A stretch of 64,000 nucleotides of DNA from Streptomyces sp. NBC_01294 (GTDB lineage: Bacteria > Actinomycetota > Actinomycetes > Streptomycetales > Streptomycetaceae): contig NZ_CP108423.1 in assembly GCF_035917235.1 (NCBI RefSeq), positions 2,545,001-2,609,000 on the forward strand, in the 5' to 3' direction. A program made the position numbers and the translations under genes. Shown here piece after piece: positions 27,107 through 34,929 of the stretch (position 1 is its first letter; the number at the start of each line of letters is the position of its first letter). The notes under the pieces are model-generated. The model did no database searches and was not told the origin of the DNA. It saw nothing but the letters and a program-made list of their open reading frames with translations.

Positions 27107-28141
27107 ATGCCCCCCGCCGTTCGCAGGCAGCCCTTCAGAACTCCCGCCACCGCCCTCGGCGTCCTCCTGCTCCTCGCGGCGGGCTCCGCCTGCACCGGCG
27201 CACCCCCGCCCCACCCGGGCACTGCCGCCGCCACGCCCCCGGCTCCCTCCCCCGTCGCCGGCGAGTCCCCGTACTGGGTGGACCCGCACAGCGCCGCCGC
27301 ACGGCAGGTCGCCGCCTGGGAGGCGGCGGGTCGCAACAGCGACGCCCAGGTGCTGCGCCGGATCGCGGACCGCCCGATGACCCTGTGGGCGCCGGGCGGG
27401 AATCCGGGCCCCCGGATCCGCCGGGCCGCGGCGGGCGCCCGGGCCGCCGGGCGGACCCTGCTGCTCGCCGCCCACAACCTCCCGCACCGCGACTGCGGGC
27501 GGCAGCCGGCCGGCGGCGCAGCCGACGCCCGGGCCTACCGCACCTGGATCGGCGCCGTCGCCGACGCCGTCAAGGACACCAGGGCCGTCGTCATCCTGGA
27601 GCCGGACGCCCTCGCGCACGTCGTCGACGGCTGCGTCCGGGCCGAGCAGCGCGCCGAGCGCCACCGGCTGCTCTCCGAGGCCGTCGACCGGCTCAAGAAG
27701 AACAGGAACACGAAGGTCTACCTGGACGCGGGCGGTCCGGCCCGGATCCCCGACCCGGCGGACCTGGTGGACCCCCTCCGCACGGCGGGCCTGGAGCGCG
27801 CGGACGGCTTCGCCCTCAACGTCTCCGACTTCCAGCCCGACGCGGCCACCCGGGCGTACGGCGCCGAGCTGTCCGAGCGGACCGGGAACAAACACTTCGT
27901 CATCGACACCAGCCGCAACGGCGAGGGGCCGCTGCCGGGCAGCCGGAGCCAGGCCGGGTGCAATCCGCCGGGCCGCGCCCTCGGAACGCCGCCGACCGAC
28001 CGGACCGGCGACCCGCTCGTCGACGCGTACCTCTGGGTCAAGCGGCCCGGCGAGTCCGACGGCTCCTGCCGCGGCGGCCCGCAGGCCGGGGCGTGGTGGC
28101 CGGACTACGCGCTGGGCCTGGCCCGGCGCGCCAGGGAATGA
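27107..28141 (+). CDS. Exported glycoside hydrolase family 6 protein (endoglucanase-like)
   Basis: A 344-residue exported protein. The N-terminus is a signal sequence with LLLLAAGSACTG, a possible lipobox although the -3 residue is glycine rather than leucine. A Pro/Ala linker follows. The catalytic domain shows GH6 features: AHNLPHRDCG (compare YNIPGRDCG), VVILEPDAL with the catalytic acid aspartate, FALNVSDF, FVIDTSRNGEG and the terminal LWVKRPGESDGSC. It should hydrolyse beta-1,4-glucan. No cellulose-binding module is present, so it may act on wall-associated glucan, as CslA/GlxA-linked endoglucanases do, or on soluble oligomers. The gene stands alone. Confidence 0.85.
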   Translation: MPPAVRRQPFRTPATALGVLLLLAAGSACTGAPPPHPGTAAATPPAPSPVAGESPYWVDPHSAAARQVAAWEAAGRNSDAQVLRRIADRPMTLWAPGGNPGPRIRRAAAGARAAGRTLLLAAHNLPHRDCGRQPAGGAADARAYRTWIGAVADAVKDTRAVVILEPDALAHVVDGCVRAEQRAERHRLLSEAVDRLKKNRNTKVYLDAGGPARIPDPADLVDPLRTAGLERADGFALNVSDFQPDAATRAYGAELSERTGNKHFVIDTSRNGEGPLPGSRSQAGCNPPGRALGTPPTDRTGDPLVDAYLWVKRPGESDGSCRGGPQAGAWWPDYALGLARRARE

Positions 28142-28143
28142 GC

Positions 28144-28175
28144 CCCGCGGCCGGAACTCCGAGGTCAGCCGCGGG
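28144..28175. terminator. Hairpin between convergent GH6 and tetR genes
   Basis: CCCGCGGC (28144-28151) and GCCGCGGG (28168-28175) form an 8-bp stem with a 16-base loop that overlaps the stop of the minus-strand tetR. It is a plausible shared terminator. Confidence 0.4.
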
Positions 28176-28797
28176 TACCGCGGCGCAGACCGTGCCGCAC
28201 CGCGCGCTGACTCAGCGGACCCAGGCCTTCCAGCACCGTGGCCAGCCCGGCGAGCTGCTCCAGCGCGTCGAGCGCACTGCCGGCGCCCTGCGGGTCCACC
28301 CCCTCGTACAGCTCGATGCCGACGAAGGAGGCGGCCGTGGCCCGGGCCAGCCCCGCCGGGTCGGCGAACCCGTCCAGCGGGGTCGCCGCCAGCAGCCGGG
28401 TGAGCACCGCCTCCAGCTCGTCGATCCACAGCCCGAGCCCGGCGGCGGTGGCGGCCGCGAGGGCGGGCGAGCTCTGCCCCGCGGCCAGCAGCTGGCCGAG
28501 CATGGCGACGTGCCCGGCGGCCCGCTCCTCGACGTGCATCTCCCGGGCGAACTGGAGCAGTTCGGCGAGGCTGCCCAGCTCGGCGAGCCGGTCGCGGTAG
28601 CGGGCCACCCGCTGCTCGGCGCCGAACCGGCAGGCCGCGGCGAGCAGCTCGTCGACCGAGCCGAAGTGATAGAAGATCAGGCCCTGCCCCACCCCGGCGG
28701 TGGCCGCGATGGTGCGGGCGGAAGTCTTGGCGATGCCCTGTTCGACCAGGGTGCGCAGGGCCCCTTCGAGGAGCTTCTCCTTGGTGGCCGCGCTCAT
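28165..28797 (-). CDS. TetR-family regulator of the SRPBCC-DUF4166 operon
   Basis: A 210-residue TetR protein. The N-terminal HTH reads TKEKLLEGALRTLVEQGIAKTSARTIAATAGVGQGLIFYHFGSVDELL. The helical C-terminal domain is of the TetR_C type. Its ATG overlaps the stop of DUF4166 by four bases, so it is the last gene of a three-gene coupled operon. Two matching palindromes upstream of the first gene are its likely binding sites. The ligand is unknown. Confidence 0.92.
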   Translation of the reverse strand: MSAATKEKLLEGALRTLVEQGIAKTSARTIAATAGVGQGLIFYHFGSVDELLAAACRFGAEQRVARYRDRLAELGSLAELLQFAREMHVEERAAGHVAMLGQLLAAGQSSPALAAATAAGLGLWIDELEAVLTRLLAATPLDGFADPAGLARATAASFVGIELYEGVDPQGAGSALDALEQLAGLATVLEGLGPLSQRAVRHGLRRGTRG

Positions 28798-29474
28798 GCC
28801 CGGACCTCCTCGCGGACCGGCCGCAGGTCGCCGCGCACGCCGTGGGAGCGCGCGTCGACGTACTGCGCGGTGAAGGAGCCCTCGTAGCCGAAGAGCGGTC
28901 CGACGTGGCGGTTGACCACCCGCACCCGGATCCGGAACCGGCCGGTGGCGTCGTCGAATGACTCGCGCACCTCGGCCTGCCCCCCGATCAGATCGGGGAC
29001 GCGGACGTCCACGCGGCCTTCGCGGAAGCGGTGCTCGCCGGAGCGGATGAGCAGCGAGCCGTCGGGCTCGGCGCTCATGTGGAGGTCGCTGGCGAGGTGC
29101 TGGTGCGTGCCCAGGTAGTCGAGGACGCAGTCGCGTTCGGGGCTGTGGACCATCGTGGCGTCGAAGCGGTGGGGTCCGCCGGGCAGCCGGAAGGTCCGGA
29201 CGAAGGTGACGGTCTCCCGCCCGAAGGAGTCGAGGTAGGGGAGGTTCTCGATGACGAACGGGACGTCTCGCCCCTCCCGCGGCACCAGGATGTTGCGCAT
29301 GCCGCCGAGCCGGAGGAACGGCTTCACGTAGCGGGGCCCGTGCCATATCCGGTCCATGGTGCCGCGCCCGATGCAGCCCTCCCCGCTCTCCAGCCCGACC
29401 GAGAACCTCCGCTGGATCTGCGGGTGCAGCCGGTCGAAGTCGGCGCCCATGTGGGCGCGGAAGATGGAGGTCAT
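28794..29474 (-). CDS. DUF4166 domain protein
   Basis: A 226-residue protein recognised as DUF4166 from the opening SIFRAHMGADFDRLHPQIQRRFSVGLESGEGCIGRGTMDRIWHG. No catalytic motif is apparent. Related domains are sometimes fused to short-chain dehydrogenases, hinting at a lipid or small-molecule role, but this is not established. It overlaps the SRPBCC gene upstream and the tetR gene downstream by four bases each (ATGA), so the three products are made in step. Confidence 0.85.
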   Translation of the reverse strand: MTSIFRAHMGADFDRLHPQIQRRFSVGLESGEGCIGRGTMDRIWHGPRYVKPFLRLGGMRNILVPREGRDVPFVIENLPYLDSFGRETVTFVRTFRLPGGPHRFDATMVHSPERDCVLDYLGTHQHLASDLHMSAEPDGSLLIRSGEHRFREGRVDVRVPDLIGGQAEVRESFDDATGRFRIRVRVVNRHVGPLFGYEGSFTAQYVDARSHGVRGDLRPVREEVRA

Positions 29475-30169
29475 GACGGCTCCAGGGTGCTGAGCAGGCG
29501 GGGTGCGGAGGCGGGGGTGCGGCCGGGCGGGGTGCGCAGGCAGCGGCGGGCGGCCGGGGTTCCGGGCAGCGGCGGCAGCAGCAGGGCGGCGGCCAGGACG
29601 AGCAGGGCGACGGCGGGCGGCGCGTACACCAGGGCGGCCGCGCACAGCAGGGCCCGCAGGACGCTCTCGCCGATCGCCCGGGCGAGGGCGAGGCCCGGCG
29701 GGGTGCCGCGCTCGCACCACAGCCGCAGCCGGTCGAAGGACCAGGCGGTGGCCCAGCCCATGAGCGGGCGGAACACCAGCCGGTCGGCGAGGGCCCCGAA
29801 GCGGCCCCAGCGCGGGCGGTAGTCGTAGCCGGTGAGGAAGCGGATCCCGTCGGGCCCCGGCACGTAGCGCCAGTACCCGCTGCCCTCGGCGAGCAGCGAC
29901 AGCGGATGCTCCGAGGCGAAGCGCAGGGCCGACACCCGGGTCCCGTCGTCCCGGTGCCGCTCTCCGGCGGAGACCCCGGTCCCGTCGACGGAGAGGAAGG
30001 GCAGCACGCGGGTCGCGTACCGGAACCGCTGGGGCTCGCCCTCGGCCCGCGGGAGGTACCCGATGGAGGTGAACCTCAGGTCCCACCGCTGATGCTGCGC
30101 GGGATCCTGACTGCGCTCCCAGAGCTCGTCCATCCCGGCACGGATCGACGTCTCGACGTACAGGCCCAT
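29471..30169 (-). CDS. SRPBCC-fold protein with hydrophobic C-terminus
   Basis: A 232-residue protein from ATG 30169, which is preceded by a GGGGGCGG-type ribosome site. Residues 1-150 look like a SRPBCC/polyketide-cyclase-like domain (YVETSIRAGMDELWERSQDPAQHQRWDLRFTSI). The C-terminal region contains long hydrophobic stretches (SVLRALLCAAALVYAPPAVALLVLAAALLLPPLPG), so it is probably membrane-attached. It heads the coupled SRPBCC-DUF4166-TetR operon. The pairing of a hydrophobic-ligand fold with a membrane anchor suggests lipid binding, but that is inference. Confidence 0.78.
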   Translation of the reverse strand: MGLYVETSIRAGMDELWERSQDPAQHQRWDLRFTSIGYLPRAEGEPQRFRYATRVLPFLSVDGTGVSAGERHRDDGTRVSALRFASEHPLSLLAEGSGYWRYVPGPDGIRFLTGYDYRPRWGRFGALADRLVFRPLMGWATAWSFDRLRLWCERGTPPGLALARAIGESVLRALLCAAALVYAPPAVALLVLAAALLLPPLPGTPAARRCLRTPPGRTPASAPRLLSTLEPS

Positions 30170-30189
30170 GCCCGCCCCCGATTCTCGTT

Positions 30190-30205
30190 TTGAGCGACCG
30201 CTCAA
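30190..30205. promoter_or_regulatory. TetR operator, first copy
   Basis: TTGAGCG and CGCTCAA with a two-base centre form a near-perfect 16-bp palindrome directly upstream of the SRPBCC gene. A perfect copy lies 34 bp further upstream. The adjacent tetR gene is the obvious candidate binder. Confidence 0.85.
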
Positions 30206-30223
30206 CCGGCACCCTAAGCCACT

Positions 30224-30239
30224 TTGAGCGATCGCTCAA
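30224..30239. promoter_or_regulatory. TetR operator, second copy (perfect)
   Basis: A perfect 16-bp palindrome, TTGAGCGA joined to its complement. With the copy at 30190-30205 the centres are 34 bp apart, about three helical turns, which would place two dimers on the same DNA face. Confidence 0.87.
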
Positions 30240-30250
30240 CTGCCCTCCAT

Positions 30251-30420
30251 CCAGCCCTGACGCCTGAGGCGCACCCACCCAGCCCGCCACCCGCCCCATC
30301 CCCGCCGGCGTTTGAGGCGCACCCACCCAGCCCCGCCGGCGTTTGAGGCGCACCCACCCAGCCCCGCCGGCGTTTGAGGCGCGGGGTCTGGGGCGGAGCC
30401 CCAGGAAGCCGGAGCGCAGC
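30251..30420. repeat. GC-rich dispersed repeat cluster, left
   Basis: The motif CGCCGGCGTTTGAGGCG recurs at 30303, 30334 and 30365 with an exact 31-bp period. A decayed copy lies near 30260, and the last copy continues into CGGGGTCTGGGGCGGAGCCCC. The same element family reappears four times at 34680-34915. Short partly palindromic elements of this type are common between genes in Streptomyces. The 30170-30533 gap otherwise holds two operators and no gene. Confidence 0.85.
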
Positions 30421-30533
30421 CCGCGCCCCCACCCCCGGCCCGCGCCCACGCCCACGCCCACGCACGCAAAAGCGCCCCCGGCCGAATAGGCCAGGGGCGC
30501 TGCAAAAGAAGAGGGGCACGGCAGCCGGGCGCG

Positions 30534-30830
30534 TCAGCCCCCCGCGAGGTGCCGTTCCACCGTCTCCACCTTCGAGGTGATCCCGTCGCGGACGCCGGGA
30601 CGGATGTCGGCCTTGAGGATGAAGGAGACCCGGGGCGCCCGCTCCTCGACCGCGGCCACCGCACGCCTGACCACGTCCATGACCTCGTCCCACTCACCCT
30701 CGACGGTGGTGAACATGGCGTCGGTGCGGTTCGGCAGCCCGGACTCGCGGACCACGCGGACCGCGTCGGCGACGTACTCGCCGACCTCTTCGCCGACCCC
30801 CAGCGGGGTCACCGAGAAGGCGACGATCAC
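30534..30830 (-). CDS. MTH1187-family thiamine-binding protein
   Basis: A 98-residue protein of the MTH1187/YqgV family: [57 protein letters not shown]. Members form ferredoxin-fold oligomers and some bind thiamine; the cellular role is unclear. The GTG at 30830 overlaps the stop of the DUF3817 gene (GTGA), so they are translationally coupled. Confidence 0.9.
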   Translation of the reverse strand: MIVAFSVTPLGVGEEVGEYVADAVRVVRESGLPNRTDAMFTTVEGEWDEVMDVVRRAVAAVEERAPRVSFILKADIRPGVRDGITSKVETVERHLAGG

Positions 30831-31171
30831 GCGTCGGCCGCCTCGCGCGCACGGGCCGCGATCACGCTGTCGCCCTCGTCCCGCTTGAGCAGCTTGTCGC
30901 CGTACAGCCCGCCGAAGGGCACCAGCGAGAGCACGAAGAACAACACGACCTTCTTGAAGGGCCACTTGGCCTTGTTCCAGACGTCCAGCAGGAAGAGCAC
31001 GTAGACGACGAACAGGATTCCGTGGATGGCGCCGAGCGGCAGCATCAGGTAGTCGATGTCCGAGACCCGGCTCAGCAGCGAGCCGAAGATCAGCAGGGCC
31101 GGGAACGACAGCGCCTCCGGGACGGAGACGAGGCGCAGTCGGTGCAGGGCGGAGGCGGTCTTGATGTCCAC
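30827..31171 (-). CDS. DUF3817 membrane protein (second copy)
   Basis: A 114-residue small membrane protein with three hydrophobic segments and the family core [39 protein letters not shown]. The start is GTG 31171 with GAAGG upstream. It is coupled to the thiamine-binding protein gene. The WNKAKWPF motif is shared with the first copy at 23615-23944, but overall similarity is moderate. Confidence 0.88.
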   Translation of the reverse strand: MDIKTASALHRLRLVSVPEALSFPALLIFGSLLSRVSDIDYLMLPLGAIHGILFVVYVLFLLDVWNKAKWPFKKVVLFFVLSLVPFGGLYGDKLLKRDEGDSVIAARAREAADA

Positions 31172-31349
31172 GTGGAACCTTCGGGTGTGGAGGCCAGGGT
31201 CCGTCCCAGTGTCGCAGCCGCTTTACGGGATCTTGACCCGGCCCCTCCCCCTGCGCGGCGGGCCTGGATCGCCCCCATACCGCCCGGGTGTGGCATATAT
31301 CGGCCACGGGGCCCTGTTCGGGCTCGCCCGCTGCCGATAACGTCTTCCC

Positions 31350-31988
31350 GTGGCTCAGTTCCGACTTCAAGGCAGCAAGGTGCTCGCCGTCGACCTGACC
31401 GGGGACGCCGTGAAAGCGAAGAACGGCTCCATGGTCGCGTACGACGGGCAGATGGCCTTCAAAAAGATGTCCGGCGGCGGCGAAGGCCTCCGCGGCATGG
31501 TGACCCGCCGGCTGACCGGCGAACAGATGACGGTGATGGAGGTACAGGGGCACGGCACCTGCTTCTTCGCCGACCGCGCAAGTGAGATCAATCTGGTCAA
31601 TCTGCGCGGCGAGAAGCTCTACGTCGAGTCCAGCAACCTGCTGTGCACCGACGCCGGCCTGCGGACCGGCACGACCTTCACCGGGCTGCGCGGCGCGACG
31701 ACAGGCAACGGCCTGTTCACCACGACCGTCGAGGGCTCGGGCCAGGCGGCGATCGTCTCCGACGGCCCGGCCGTGGTGCTGCGCGTCAGCTCCCAGTACC
31801 CGCTCTCCGTGGACCCGGGGGCGTACATCGCGCACACCGGCAACCTCCAGCAGTCCTTCCAGTCCGGTGTGAACTTCCGCACACTGATCGGCGAGGGTTC
31901 CGGCGAGGCGTTCCAGATCCGCTTCGAGGGCGAGGGCCTGGTGTACGTGCAGCCCAGCGAGCGCAACACCGTCGGGGGCGACGTCTGA
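31350..31988 (+). CDS. AIM24-family protein, first of three
   Basis: A 212-residue beta-rich protein of the AIM24 (TRAP-like) family, recognised from [67 protein letters not shown]. The start is GTG 31350 with no ribosome site and a TAACGT -10-like hexamer about seven bases upstream, so it may be leaderless. Its stop shares a base with the next ATG. The eukaryotic name comes from a mitochondrial protein; the bacterial role is unknown. Confidence 0.87.
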   Translation: MAQFRLQGSKVLAVDLTGDAVKAKNGSMVAYDGQMAFKKMSGGGEGLRGMVTRRLTGEQMTVMEVQGHGTCFFADRASEINLVNLRGEKLYVESSNLLCTDAGLRTGTTFTGLRGATTGNGLFTTTVEGSGQAAIVSDGPAVVLRVSSQYPLSVDPGAYIAHTGNLQQSFQSGVNFRTLIGEGSGEAFQIRFEGEGLVYVQPSERNTVGGDV

Positions 31989-32638
31989 TGCCGTTCCGCG
32001 AGATCAACTCGAAGATGGTCGAGGCGCAGGTCGTCCCGGGCCAGAAGATGTACAGCCAGCGCGGCGCGATGCTCGCGTACCGCGGCGAGGTCTCCTTCAC
32101 CCCGAGCGTGACGGGCGGTCAGGGCGGCGTCATGGGCATGATCGGGCGCCGGGTGGCGAACGAGCAGACCCCGCTGATGACGGTCGAGGGCAGCGGCACC
32201 GTGATGTTCGGCCACGGCGGCCACCACATCCAGGTGATCAATCTGACCGGCGAGACCCTCTACGTCGAGGCCGACCGGCTGCTCGCCTTCGACGGCACCC
32301 TCCAGCAGGGCACGATGTTCATGGGCTCCCAGGGCGGGGTCATGGGCATGGTGCGCGGCCAGGTGACCGGCCAGGGCCTGTTCACCACCACCCTCAAGGG
32401 CCACGGCTCGGTCGCCGTGATGGCCCATGGCGGGGTCATCGAGCTCCCCATCACCCCGCAGCGCCCGATCCACGTGGACCCGCAGGCGTACGTCGCCCAC
32501 CACGGCGACGTGCGCAACAAGCTCTCCACCGCGCTCGGCTGGCGGGACATGGTGGGGCGCGGCTCGGGCGAGGCGTTCCAGCTGGAGCTGTCCGGCCAGG
32601 GCGCGGTGTACGTACAGGCCTCCGAGGAGAAGCTGTGA
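31988..32638 (+). CDS. AIM24-family protein, second of three
   Basis: A 216-residue paralogue of the preceding gene. Shared features are [60 protein letters not shown] and the [19 protein letters not shown] ending. Two [13 protein letters not shown] glycine/methionine loops ([13 protein letters not shown] and [13 protein letters not shown]) are distinctive. TGATG coupling joins it to the first gene and GTGA coupling to the third, so the three proteins are likely made together and may assemble as a heteromer. Confidence 0.87.
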   Translation: MPFREINSKMVEAQVVPGQKMYSQRGAMLAYRGEVSFTPSVTGGQGGVMGMIGRRVANEQTPLMTVEGSGTVMFGHGGHHIQVINLTGETLYVEADRLLAFDGTLQQGTMFMGSQGGVMGMVRGQVTGQGLFTTTLKGHGSVAVMAHGGVIELPITPQRPIHVDPQAYVAHHGDVRNKLSTALGWRDMVGRGSGEAFQLELSGQGAVYVQASEEKL

Positions 32639-33453
32639 ACTTTGGCCCTGTGACCGGCGGACCCGGCGGCCCGACGGTCTTCGACCCGTACACGCTGCCC
32701 TCCGACGACAACGTGAACGCGTACACCTTCTGCGTGGAGCTCAAGGGGAGCCAGTGGTTCCTGCAGAAGGGCAAGATGATCTCGTACTACGGGCGCATCG
32801 AGTTCAACGGCATCGGCAACGGGCGCTTCGACCGCCTGCTGCGCACCAGCTTCCACTCGCCGCTGCACGCCAGCGACTGGGTGGTGGCCGAGGGCCAGGG
32901 CAAGATGCTGCTGGCCGACCGGGCCTTCGATGTCAACTCGTACGACCTGGACAACGGGAATCTGACGATCCGGTCAGGCAACCTGCTCGCGTACCAGCCC
33001 TCCCTCGCCCTGAAGCAGTCGATCGTCCCGGGCTTCCTGACGCTGATCGGAACCGGGAAGTTCGTGGCGGCGTCCAACGGACCGGTGGTGTTCATGGAGC
33101 CGCCGCTGCGCGTGGACCCGCAGGCGCTGGTGGGCTGGGCGGACTGCCCCTCGCCGTGCCACCACTACGACCACGGCTACATGTCGGGCGTGATGGGCGG
33201 ACTGCGCTCGCTGACCGGCATCGGGGGCAGCTCGGGCGAGGAACACCAGTTCGAGTTCGTCGGAGCGGGCACGGTGCTGCTGCAGTCGTCGGAGATGCTG
33301 ATGGCGGAGCAGTCGGTCGGCGCGGTCGGCGCCGGCGCGGCGACGGGCAACGCACAGGGCGTCCCGGGGGCCGGCCAGGGCCCGATGGGGCAGCTGGGCG
33401 TACCGCGGATGCCGGGACAGCTGGGTGATCTCCAGCGCCGCTTCGGACTGTGA
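32635..33453 (+). CDS. AIM24-family protein, third of three
   Basis: A 272-residue AIM24 paralogue from GTG 32635, overlapping the preceding stop. The core has FCVELKGSQWFLQKGKMISYYGRIEF and VVAEGQGKMLLADRAFDVNSYDLDNGNLTIRSGNLLAYQPSL. It differs from its siblings by an insertion, WADCPSPCHHYDHGYM, with a possible metal-binding CPSPCHHYDH cluster. It also has a Gly/Ala/Met-rich C-terminal tail (GAGAATGNAQGVPGAGQGPMGQL). No hairpin follows before the MarR gene. Confidence 0.85.
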   Translation: MNFGPVTGGPGGPTVFDPYTLPSDDNVNAYTFCVELKGSQWFLQKGKMISYYGRIEFNGIGNGRFDRLLRTSFHSPLHASDWVVAEGQGKMLLADRAFDVNSYDLDNGNLTIRSGNLLAYQPSLALKQSIVPGFLTLIGTGKFVAASNGPVVFMEPPLRVDPQALVGWADCPSPCHHYDHGYMSGVMGGLRSLTGIGGSSGEEHQFEFVGAGTVLLQSSEMLMAEQSVGAVGAGAATGNAQGVPGAGQGPMGQLGVPRMPGQLGDLQRRFGL

Positions 33454-33509
33454 TCCCCCAGACGCCAGCATCTTTGTACGCAATTCAACTTTTTAGGTAG
33501 AGTTCATTC

Positions 33510-33995
33510 ATGGAGACCATGGAGACCGAGACGGCCACGCGCTGGTTGACCGACGCCGAGCAGTGCGCCTGGCGCACCCACCTGGACGTCAGCAGACTGC
33601 TGATGCACCAGCTGGAAAAGGATCTCCAGCCGTTCGGACTCACCAACAACGACTACGAGATCCTCGTGAACCTGTCGGAGTCCGAGGACCACCGGATGCG
33701 CATGAGCGATCTCGCGACCGCCACGCTGCAGTCCAAGAGCCGGCTGTCGCACCAGATCACGCGCATGGAGGCGGCGGGCATGGTCCGCCGGGTGAACTGC
33801 GAGTCCGACCGCCGCGGCCTGTACGCGGTGCTCACGGACGAGGGCATGGAGACGATGCGCAAGGTCGCCCCGCACCACGTGGCGTCCGTCCGCCGGCACT
33901 TCATCGACCTGCTGCCGCCGGAGGCCCTGGCGGCGCTGCGCGCCTCGCTGACCCCGGTGGCGGAGCACCTGCGCGGCACCCGCGGCAGGGCCTGA
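33510..33995 (+). CDS. MarR-family transcriptional regulator
   Basis: A 161-residue regulator with LTNNDYEILVNLSESEDHRMRMSDLATATLQSKSRLSHQITRMEAAGMVRRVNCESDRRGLYAVLTDEG, a typical MarR winged helix. The start may be ATG 33510 or the in-frame ATG 33519. The upstream 30 bp are AT-rich for this genome and probably hold its own promoter. It follows the AIM24 genes by 56 bp; a functional link is not shown. Confidence 0.9.
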   Translation: METMETETATRWLTDAEQCAWRTHLDVSRLLMHQLEKDLQPFGLTNNDYEILVNLSESEDHRMRMSDLATATLQSKSRLSHQITRMEAAGMVRRVNCESDRRGLYAVLTDEGMETMRKVAPHHVASVRRHFIDLLPPEALAALRASLTPVAEHLRGTRGRA

Positions 33996-34112
33996 ACCCT
34001 GGCGCTCGGCGCGCCCCGCATGGCGGCCGGCCGGAGAATGGGCGGTATCCGCCCACCGCCGGCCGCCGCCGAGCAACCGTAGGCGCCCTGGCCGGCCCGA
34101 GGAGGTCCTGCC

Positions 34113-34670
34113 ATGCAGCGCACCCTGTACGTCTCCGCGGCCGCATCCGTCGTCCTGATGGCGGGAGGCCCGGTGGCGGCCGCGACAGCGGCATCCGCCG
34201 ACACGGCGAGAACCGTGGCCGCCGTCGCCGCCGTCTCTGCCGTCCCCACCGCCGAGACGGCCGAGCAGGCGTCCGCGGCAGCCCTGAAGCACTACCCGGG
34301 CGTTGTCGAGTCCCTCGACAAGGACGACACCGTCTGGAACGTCGACGTGATCACCAAGGACGGCAAGGGGCACGCCGAGCTGGAGGTGGCGGCGGATGGC
34401 GCGGTCACCGAGCGCAACCGCGACACGAACGAGAACGCCGCCGAGCACAAGGAACTGCTCGCCGCCAAGGTCACGGCCGACCAGGCGATGAAGGCCGCCC
34501 TGGCCGCCCACCCCGGTCAGGTCTGGTCCGTCCAGTGGGAGGACGACGAGGACGGCAACGCCCACTACTGGGAGGTCGAGGTGCGGTCCTCGGACGGCAC
34601 CTCCTGGACCGCCCACGTGGACCACGCCACGGGCAAGGTGACCCAGTCCAACTCGGACGACAACAACTGA
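34113..34670 (+). CDS. Secreted PepSY-domain protein
   Basis: A 185-residue protein with a signal peptide (MQRTLYVSAAASVVLMAGGPVAAATAASA). Two PepSY-like units follow. The first, around EQASAAALKHYPGVVESLDKDDTVWNVDVITKDGKGHAELEV, is matched by the second, TADQAMKAALAAHPGQVWSVQWEDDEDGNAHYWEVEVRSSDG. PepSY domains often inhibit proteases or act in the cell envelope. The protein is strongly acidic. GAGGAGG precedes the ATG. It converges on meaB across the repeat cluster. Confidence 0.85.
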   Translation: MQRTLYVSAAASVVLMAGGPVAAATAASADTARTVAAVAAVSAVPTAETAEQASAAALKHYPGVVESLDKDDTVWNVDVITKDGKGHAELEVAADGAVTERNRDTNENAAEHKELLAAKVTADQAMKAALAAHPGQVWSVQWEDDEDGNAHYWEVEVRSSDGTSWTAHVDHATGKVTQSNSDDNN

Positions 34671-34679
34671 CACCTTCGT

Positions 34680-34915
34680 CCAGCCCCGCCGGCGATTGAG
34701 GCGCGGAGTCCGGGGCAGCACCCCGACCTCTCAGCCCCGGCACATCCAGCCCCGCCGACGTGTGAGGCGCGGGGCCCGGGGCAGCACCCCGACCTCTCAG
34801 CCCCGGCACATCCAGCCCCGCCGGCGTGTGAGGCGCGGGGCCCGGGGCGGAACCCCGACCTCTCAGCCCCGCCGGCGCTTGAGGCGCGGGCCCGCGGCAG
34901 CGCCGCGGCCCCGCA
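34680..34915. repeat. GC-rich dispersed repeat cluster, right
   Basis: Four copies of the element beginning CAGCCCCGCCGGCG.TTGAGGCG and continuing CGGGGCCCGGGGC occur in tandem. The two middle copies are almost identical, separated by CCCCGACCTCTCAGCCCCGGCACATC-type filler about 65 bp apart. The final copy ends in a GCCCGCGGC / GCCGCGGCC hairpin that could terminate both flanking convergent genes. It is the same family as at 30251-30420. Confidence 0.85.
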
Positions 34916-34929
34916 CCCGCCCAGCGGGC

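Noticed and set aside
30303..30381. Regular 31-bp repeats at 30.3 kb as a small CRISPR
   Set aside because: The sequence between the motif cores is also repeated, so there are no unique spacers, and no cas genes are in the window.
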